DNA from: Streptomyces sp. CB01201
GTDB lineage: Bacteria > Actinomycetota > Actinomycetes > Streptomycetales > Streptomycetaceae
Reading direction: 5' to 3'
DNA: 64,000 nt
NCBI RefSeq assembly: GCF_002803085.1
Contig: NZ_NNBJ01000010.1
Location: 1 to 64,000, forward strand
Both the position numbers and the translations under genes were made by a program. The notes beneath the pieces are model-generated. The model searched no databases and had not been told where the DNA came from. It was given only the letters and a program-made list of their open reading frames with translations. Position 1 is the stretch's first letter. The number at the start of each line of letters is the position of its first letter. This document shows, in pieces, positions 59,608-64,000 of this stretch.

Positions 59608-60030
59608 GTGAGCGCGACCGCGGACCACGCGGAGGAGCGGACCAACCCGGCCGGAAGGCTGGGGTTCGAGCCCGGACAGGTGGTCCAGGAGATCGGTTAC
59701 GACGACGACGTCGACCAGGATCTCCGCGAGGGCATCGAGTCCCTGATTGGCCAGGATCTCGTCGATGAGGACTACGACGACGTCGCCGACGTCGTACTGC
59801 TGTGGTTCCGTGACGAGGACGGCGACCTTACGGACGCCCTGGTGGACGCCATCGGCCTCTTGGAGGACGCCGGTACGATCTGGCTGCTGAGCCCCAAGAC
59901 CGGCCGGGACGGATACATCGAGCCCAGCGACATCCAGGACGCCGCGCAGACCGCCGGCCTGTCGCCGGCCAAGAGCGTCAGCGTCGCCAAGGACTGGTCG
60001 GGCACCCGCCTGAAGTCCGGCAAGCGCTGA
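59608..60030 (+). CDS. DUF3052 domain-containing protein
   Basis: 140 residues from GTG 59608, after AGGAGG. Acidic: GRLGFEPGQVVQEIGYDDDV, then IGQDLVDEDYDDVADVVLLW, DAIGLLEDAGTIWLLSPKTG and SDIQDAAQTAGLSPAKSVSV. This actinobacterial family is encoded next to aceE in many genomes. Function unknown; its first part contains a Rossmann-like turn but no binding motif I can name. A very strong terminator follows. Confidence 0.88.
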   Translation: MSATADHAEERTNPAGRLGFEPGQVVQEIGYDDDVDQDLREGIESLIGQDLVDEDYDDVADVVLLWFRDEDGDLTDALVDAIGLLEDAGTIWLLSPKTGRDGYIEPSDIQDAAQTAGLSPAKSVSVAKDWSGTRLKSGKR

Positions 60031-60046
60031 TCCACCCCTCACGCCC

Positions 60047-60085
60047 CACAGGGCCCCCTCAGGCACAGCCTGAGGGGGCCCTGTG
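60047..60085. terminator. Terminator hairpin, 18-bp perfect stem
   Basis: Arms 60047-60064 (starting CACAGGGCCCCC) and 60068-60085 (ending GGGGGCCCTGTG), loop ACA. Longest terminator stem in the window. Confidence 0.9.
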
Positions 60086-60145
60086 CTTACAGGGGTGCGT
60101 AGGGTGGGTGTCACCAGATCGGCCCATTGAAGGGAAGGCGTTTCC

Positions 60146-60604
60146 ATGGCTATCGAGGTCGGCACCAAGGCCCCGGAGTTCGAGCTCAAGGACAACCACG
60201 GCCGGACCGTGAAGCTCAGCGACTTCCGCGGCGAGAAGAACGTGGTGCTGCTCTTCTACCCGTTCGCCTTCACCGGCGTGTGCACGGGCGAGCTGTGCGA
60301 ACTGCGCGACAACCTGCCGAAGTTCGTCAACGACGACACCCAGCTGCTCGCCGTGTCCAACGACTCCATCCACACCCTGCGCGTCTTCGCCGAGCAGGAG
60401 GGCCTGGAGTACCCGCTGGTCTCCGACTTCTGGCCGCACGGCGAGGTCAGCCGCGCCTACGGCGTCTTCGACGAGGACAAGGGCTGCGCGGTGCGCGGCA
60501 CTTTCATCATCGACAAGGAGGGCGTGGTCCGCTGGACCGTCGTGAACGGCCTTCCGGACGCGCGCGACCTGAACGAGTACCTCAAGGCGCTCGACACCAT
60601 CTGA
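60146..60604 (+). CDS. ahpE: Peroxiredoxin, AhpE-like
   Basis: 152 residues, ATG 60146, 11 nt after AAGGGAAGG. Thiol peroxidase reducing H2O2, organic peroxides or peroxynitrite. Peroxidatic Cys 46 in FAFTGVCTGELCELRDN; a second Cys at 51 could resolve it, unlike M. tuberculosis AhpE, which has no Cys there. VSDFWPHGEVSRAYGVFDED and RGTFIIDKEGVVRW closely match AhpE. Reductant unknown (mycothiol or mycoredoxin in relatives). Confidence 0.92.
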   Translation: MAIEVGTKAPEFELKDNHGRTVKLSDFRGEKNVVLLFYPFAFTGVCTGELCELRDNLPKFVNDDTQLLAVSNDSIHTLRVFAEQEGLEYPLVSDFWPHGEVSRAYGVFDEDKGCAVRGTFIIDKEGVVRWTVVNGLPDARDLNEYLKALDTI

Positions 60605-60676
60605 GCAGCTCGACCCGGGTGCACCACCGGCCGGTGACCGGCCGACACCGCGTGATCATTCGGCCGAATCGTCTGT

Positions 60677-60702
60677 TTGACCCGGGAACCGGTTACTAGG
60701 AT
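60677..60702 (+). promoter_or_regulatory. Candidate promoter of the first terD gene
   Basis: TTGACC (60677-60682) and TAGGAT (60697-60702) with a short 14-bp spacer. The spacer contains the palindrome AACCGGTT. The spacing is less than the usual 17-18 bp, so the -35 may be elsewhere or an activator needed. Confidence 0.35.
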
Positions 60703-60777
60703 CCATTCGTTGATCCGATGCCAACGCACGACGGGGACGCTGACCAAGCCGGCCCCCTCACACCATTGGGAGGACTC

Positions 60778-61353
60778 GTGGGAGTCAGCCTCAGCAAGGG
60801 CGGCAACGTCTCGCTGACCAAGGCCGCCCCCAACCTGACCGCGGTCATCGTCGGTCTGGGCTGGGACGCACGCACCACCACCGGGGGTGACTTCGACCTG
60901 GACGCCAGCGCCCTGCTGACCAACGAACAGGGCAAGGTCACCAACGACTCGAACTTCGTGTTCTTCAACAACCTCAAGAGCCCCGACGGCTCCGTCGAGC
61001 ACCAGGGGGACAACCTCACCGGTGAGGGCGAGGGCGACGACGAGGTCATCAAGGTGAACCTGGCCGCGGTTCCGGCCGATGTCGCCAAGGTCGTCTTCCC
61101 GGTCTCGATCTACGAGGCCGAGAGCCGCCAGCAGTCCTTCGGCCAGGTCCGCAACGCGTACATCCGCGTGGTGAACCAGGCGGACAACAGCGAGCTGGCC
61201 CGCTACGACCTGAGCGAGGACGCCTCGACGGAGACGGCGATGGTCTTCGGCGAGCTGTACCGCAACGGCGCGGAGTGGAAGTTCCGCGCCATCGGCCAGG
61301 GTTACGCCTCGGGCCTGCGCGGCATCGCGCAGGACTTCGGCGTCAACGTCTGA
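60778..61353 (+). CDS. terD: TerD family tellurium-resistance/stress protein
   Basis: 191 residues from GTG 60778 (VGVSLSKGGNVSLTKAAPNL), 4-5 nt after GGGAGG; an upstream ATG at 60718 has no family match. Ca-binding TerD fold with the two acidic motifs: GLGWDARTTTGGDFDLDASA and GEGEGDDEVIKVNLAAVP, then VFPVSIYEAESRQQSFGQVR and ELARYDLSEDASTETAMVFG. TerD proteins are linked to tellurite, phage and oxidative-stress resistance; the mechanism is unsettled. The next gene is a close paralogue, separated by a terminator. Confidence 0.93.
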   Translation: MGVSLSKGGNVSLTKAAPNLTAVIVGLGWDARTTTGGDFDLDASALLTNEQGKVTNDSNFVFFNNLKSPDGSVEHQGDNLTGEGEGDDEVIKVNLAAVPADVAKVVFPVSIYEAESRQQSFGQVRNAYIRVVNQADNSELARYDLSEDASTETAMVFGELYRNGAEWKFRAIGQGYASGLRGIAQDFGVNV

Positions 61354-61369
61354 GCCGATCCGCTCCTCC

Positions 61370-61404
61370 GTCCGGCGCCGCACCCCTGTGGTGCGGCGCC
61401 GGAC
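61370..61404. terminator. Terminator hairpin between the two terD genes, 15-bp stem
   Basis: GTCCGGCGCCGCACC (61370-61384) pairs with GGTGCGGCGCCGGAC (61390-61404), loop CCTGT. It implies separate transcription or partial readthrough. Confidence 0.85.
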
Positions 61405-61444
61405 GCGCTCACCACCTGTTCCACTTCTCGGGGAGGACACGATC

Positions 61445-62020
61445 ATGGGCGTCACGCTCGCCAAGGGAGGCAATGTCTCCCTCTCCAAGGCCGCACCGAA
61501 CCTCACCCAGGTGCTCGTCGGTCTCGGCTGGGACGCGCGCTCCACCACCGGAGCCGACTTCGACCTCGACGCCAGCGCCCTGCTGTGCGCGAACGGGCGG
61601 GTGCTCGGCGACGAGTACTTCGTCTTCTACAACAACCTCAAGAGCCCCGAGGGCTCGGTCGAGCACACCGGCGACAACCTGACCGGCGAGGGCGAGGGCG
61701 ACGACGAGTCGCTCATCGTCGACCTGACGAAGGTGCCCGCCGCCTGCGACAAGATCGTCTTCCCCGTCTCGATCCACGACGCGGACAACCGCGGCCAGAC
61801 CTTCGGGCAGGTCGCCAACGCCTTCATCCGCGTCGTCAACCAGGCCGACGGCCAGGAGCTCGCGCGCTACGACCTGAGCGAGGACGCCTCGACCGAGACG
61901 GCGATGATCTTCGGCGAGCTGTACCGGTACGGCGGCGAGTGGAAGTTCCGTGCGGTTGGTCAGGGGTACGCATCGGGTCTGCGGGGCATCGCTCTAGACT
62001 TCGGGGTCAACGTCTCCTAA
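61445..62020 (+). CDS. terD: TerD family protein, paralogue
   Basis: 191 residues from ATG 61445 (MGVTLAKGGNVSLSKAAPNL), after GGGGAGGAC. Same fold and equal length as the preceding gene: GLGWDARSTTGADFDLDASA, GEGEGDDESLIVDLTKVP, VFPVSIHDADNRGQTFGQVA and QGYASGLRGIALDFGVNVS. It differs in having two Cys (SALLCANG, PAACDKIV). A duplication within the Ter cluster. Confidence 0.93.
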   Translation: MGVTLAKGGNVSLSKAAPNLTQVLVGLGWDARSTTGADFDLDASALLCANGRVLGDEYFVFYNNLKSPEGSVEHTGDNLTGEGEGDDESLIVDLTKVPAACDKIVFPVSIHDADNRGQTFGQVANAFIRVVNQADGQELARYDLSEDASTETAMIFGELYRYGGEWKFRAVGQGYASGLRGIALDFGVNVS

Positions 62021-62168
62021 AGAGATCGCCCGGTTGCGTTCAAATCGAGTGCAGGCCGGGGCGTTCCCTTCCGGGGGCCTGGGGGTCATCCCCCGGGAGA
62101 CAGCAGCGCAAAGCCGTGCGCGGTGCGGGGGGACCTCCGCTCTACGTGGGGTCGGCCCGCTCTACACG

Positions 62169-63323
62169 ATGGGGAAGTCAGTGCTTCTGAAAACCTTCGG
62201 CTGGTCATTCGTGATCACCGCGATCGGCCTGGCCCTGGCCGTCCTTTACGACGGGTGGGCGGCCCTCGGCGTCGTCGCCATCCTGGCCGTGCTCGAAATC
62301 TCGCTGTCCTTCGACAACGCGGTGGTCAACGCCGGAATCCTGAAGAAGATGAATGCCTTCTGGCAGAAGATCTTCCTCACCATCGGCGTCCTCATCGCCG
62401 TCTTCGGCATGCGACTGCTCTTCCCCGTCGTCATCGTCGCGATCAGCGCCAAGGTCGGCCCGATCGACGCGGTCGACCTGGCGCTGAACGACGCCGACCG
62501 CTACCAGCAGCTGGTGACCGACGCGCATCCGTCGATCGCCGCCTTCGGTGGCATGTTCCTGTTGATGATCTTCCTGGACTTCATCTTCGAGGACCGGGAC
62601 ATCAAGTGGCTGGCCTGGCTGGAGCGCCCGCTGGCGAAGCTCGGCAAGATCGACATGCTGTCCGTCTGCATCGCGATGATCGTCCTGCTCGTCGCCTCGA
62701 TGACCTTCGCCACCCACGCCCACCAGCACGGCGGAGCCCACGTCGACAAGGCGCAGACGGTGCTGATCTCCGGCATCGCCGGCCTCATCACGTACCTGGT
62801 CGTCGGCGGCCTCTCCGGCTACTTCGAGAACCGTCTGGAAGAGGACGAGGAGCGCGAGCACGAGGCCGAGGAGGAGGCCAAGCGCACCGGCAGCAAGGTT
62901 TCTGCGGTGGCCATGGCCGGCAAGGCCGCGTTCTTCATGTTCCTCTACCTGGAGGTCCTGGACGCGTCATTCTCCTTCGACGGTGTCATCGGCGCCTTCG
63001 CCATCACCAACGACATCGTCCTGATGGCGCTCGGCCTCGGCATCGGCGCGATGTACGTACGGTCCCTCACCGTCTACCTGGTCCGCCAGGGAACCCTTGA
63101 CGACTACGTCTACCTGGAGCACGGGGCGCACTACGCGATCGGTGCGCTGGCCGTGATTCTGCTCGTCACCATCCAGTACGAGATCAACGAGGTCATCACC
63201 GGCCTGGTCGGCGTCGTCCTCATCGCCTGGTCCTTCTTCTCCTCCGTGCGCCGCAACCGGCGTCTGGCGGCGGCCGGCCAAGGCGGCGCGGGCGAACCGG
63301 CGGAAGTCGGCTCCGGGGTGTGA
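62169..63323 (+). CDS. DUF475 integral membrane protein, TerC-related
   Basis: 384 residues from ATG 62169 (MGKSVLLKTFGWSFVITAIG). About nine membrane segments with the paired acidic motifs of the TerC superfamily: LEISLSFDNAVVNAGILKKM (early) and LEVLDASFSFDGVIGAFAIT (late); Asp/Asn in membrane helices are expected to bind metal (Mn or other). A charged loop (RLEEDEEREHEAEEEAKRTG) and a His motif (HAHQHGGAH) lie between. A 148-bp leader with a GGGGGTCATCCCCC hairpin precedes it; no Shine-Dalgarno is visible. Part of the Ter group. Confidence 0.9.
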   Translation: MGKSVLLKTFGWSFVITAIGLALAVLYDGWAALGVVAILAVLEISLSFDNAVVNAGILKKMNAFWQKIFLTIGVLIAVFGMRLLFPVVIVAISAKVGPIDAVDLALNDADRYQQLVTDAHPSIAAFGGMFLLMIFLDFIFEDRDIKWLAWLERPLAKLGKIDMLSVCIAMIVLLVASMTFATHAHQHGGAHVDKAQTVLISGIAGLITYLVVGGLSGYFENRLEEDEEREHEAEEEAKRTGSKVSAVAMAGKAAFFMFLYLEVLDASFSFDGVIGAFAITNDIVLMALGLGIGAMYVRSLTVYLVRQGTLDDYVYLEHGAHYAIGALAVILLVTIQYEINEVITGLVGVVLIAWSFFSSVRRNRRLAAAGQGGAGEPAEVGSGV

Positions 63324-63388
63324 CCCCGGTGCTTCCGGAGCGCACGCCCAGGCGCGTGTGATCCGGCCCGGATTGAGGAACGCTCTCT

Positions 63389-63429
63389 GCGGGGCGGTCA
63401 CGAGGCTCCGGCCTCGCCGGCCGCCCCGC
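63389..63429. terminator. Compound terminator hairpin after the DUF475 gene
   Basis: Outer arms GCGGGGCGG (63389-63397) and CCGCCCCGC (63421-63429); inner stem CGAGGC (63401-63406) and GCCTCG (63411-63416). Confidence 0.7.
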
Positions 63430-63476
63430 AGTGCATGGTGTGCGGGGACGGTTCACGGACCTATGGGGTGGGGGCA

Positions 63477-64000
63477 ATGGCGTTCTGGGACGGCCTGTGG
63501 CGAGGCAGGGCCTCACAGTTCGACTCGGGCAGCGCGGCGACCAACACGATCGAGCTGACCCGACGGCACAACACGGTCTCCCTCGGCAAGCAGGGGGCCA
63601 ACACCGGCAGTCTGCGGGTCAACCTGTCCTGGCGGATGCGGACCTCCGACTTCGGCGGAAAGCCGGAGCAGGGCGGGCGGCTGCTGCGCCATCCGCTCCA
63701 GTTCTTCAAGCCGGAGATGGTCCAGGGCCACACCCAGTCCATGGTCAACGTCGACCTGGACCTCGGCTGCCTGTACGAGCTCCAGGACGGCACCAAGGGC
63801 GTGGTCCAGCCGCTCGGCAACTTCTTCGGCGCCACCAACAAGCCGCCCTACGTGGAGTGCAGCGGCGACGACCGGTTCGGCTCGGCCTCGGGCGAGACGA
63901 TCTTCGTCAACCTCGACCACCGCGACGAGATAAAGCGGCTGCTCGTCTTCGTCTACATCTACGACCAGACCCCGGCCTTCGACCGCACCCACGCCAAGGT
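63477..64000 (+). CDS. TerD-like protein, N-terminal part (cut by window end)
   Basis: Open from ATG 63477 to the window end, 174 codons seen. It begins MAFWDGLWRGRASQFDSGSA and continues ATNTIELTRRHNTVSLGKQG, VNLSWRMRTSDF, then VNVDLDLGCLYELQDGTKGV and ECSGDDRFGSASGETIFVNL. This is the variant of TerD found in Streptomyces ter clusters with a longer N-terminus and inserts. GGGGTGGGGG just upstream may serve as ribosome-binding site. Third TerD-type gene in the cluster. Confidence 0.85.
   Translation, partial: MAFWDGLWRGRASQFDSGSAATNTIELTRRHNTVSLGKQGANTGSLRVNLSWRMRTSDFGGKPEQGGRLLRHPLQFFKPEMVQGHTQSMVNVDLDLGCLYELQDGTKGVVQPLGNFFGATNKPPYVECSGDDRFGSASGETIFVNLDHRDEIKRLLVFVYIYDQTPAFDRTHAK

Noticed and set aside
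62021..62168. A yybP-ykoY-type manganese riboswitch before the DUF475 gene
   Set aside because: The leader has a hairpin but I cannot find the conserved loop sequences of that class; left as an unexplained leader.

Overview
The window is a high-GC actinobacterial chromosome segment. Codon use, frequent GTG starts, leaderless promoters and gene content all point to Streptomyces. Two blocks carry genes that are neighbours in the S. coelicolor core chromosome: matB and mbl, and then fasR-fabD-fabH-acpP-fabF followed by aceE, an ahpE-like peroxiredoxin and tellurium-resistance genes. The species cannot be named from the sequence.

Bases 1 to about 10,665 are accessory DNA. They hold the end of an acyltransferase gene, a probable transposase remnant, a protein with two helix-turn-helix-like repeats, a decayed phage-type gene, an AT-rich stretch with a possible 17-residue peptide, a 1368-residue secreted multidomain protein (transglycosylase-like, golvesin-like and SGNH hydrolase modules), two small lipoproteins and an I36-type secreted protein. 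The block ends at three 11-bp direct repeats (10475-10507) and the 3' half of a tRNA without its 5' half (10621-10665), followed by a terminator. I read this as the right end of an element integrated in a tRNA gene; the rest would lie left of base 1.

From 11,009 to about 35 kb the genes are mostly chromosomal. They include a Tm-1-like protein with a collagen-like tail, an exporter, a secreted beta-helix protein, malonyl-CoA synthetase (matB) overlapping a fused carboxyltransferase, a GAF kinase with a degenerate ATP site, mbl, a MarR regulator divergent from a CurA-like reductase, ohr, an EI24 protein, a Met-rich membrane protein next to a PepSY protein (probable copper handling), a secreted C15-like protein whose catalytic Cys is Ser, and a TetR regulator divergent from a GH3 beta-glucosidase.

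From 35 to 56 kb come an SGNH lipoprotein, a DUF3145 protein, the type II fatty-acid operon fabD-fabH-acpP-fabF with its activator gene fasR, pirin, a serine hydrolase, a MerR regulator with an aldo-keto reductase behind a classical 19-bp-spacer promoter, an acyltransferase coupled to a DUF1023 hydrolase, a two-component system, DUF4429, a second DUF1023 hydrolase, and a TetR regulator divergent from a 14-TM drug exporter. From 56 to 64 kb come aceE, a DUF3052 protein, the peroxiredoxin, two TerD proteins, a DUF475 membrane protein and the start of a third TerD-like gene.

Pathway links: AceE makes acetyl-CoA, MatB makes malonyl-CoA, and FabD, FabH, AcpP and FabF use these for fatty-acid synthesis under FasR. 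Ohr, the peroxiredoxin and the Ter proteins form a loose stress-defence theme. Strong inverted-repeat terminators, several bidirectional, separate most units. A Streptomyces-type intergenic repeat occurs at four places, including a five-copy array at 48111-48355.
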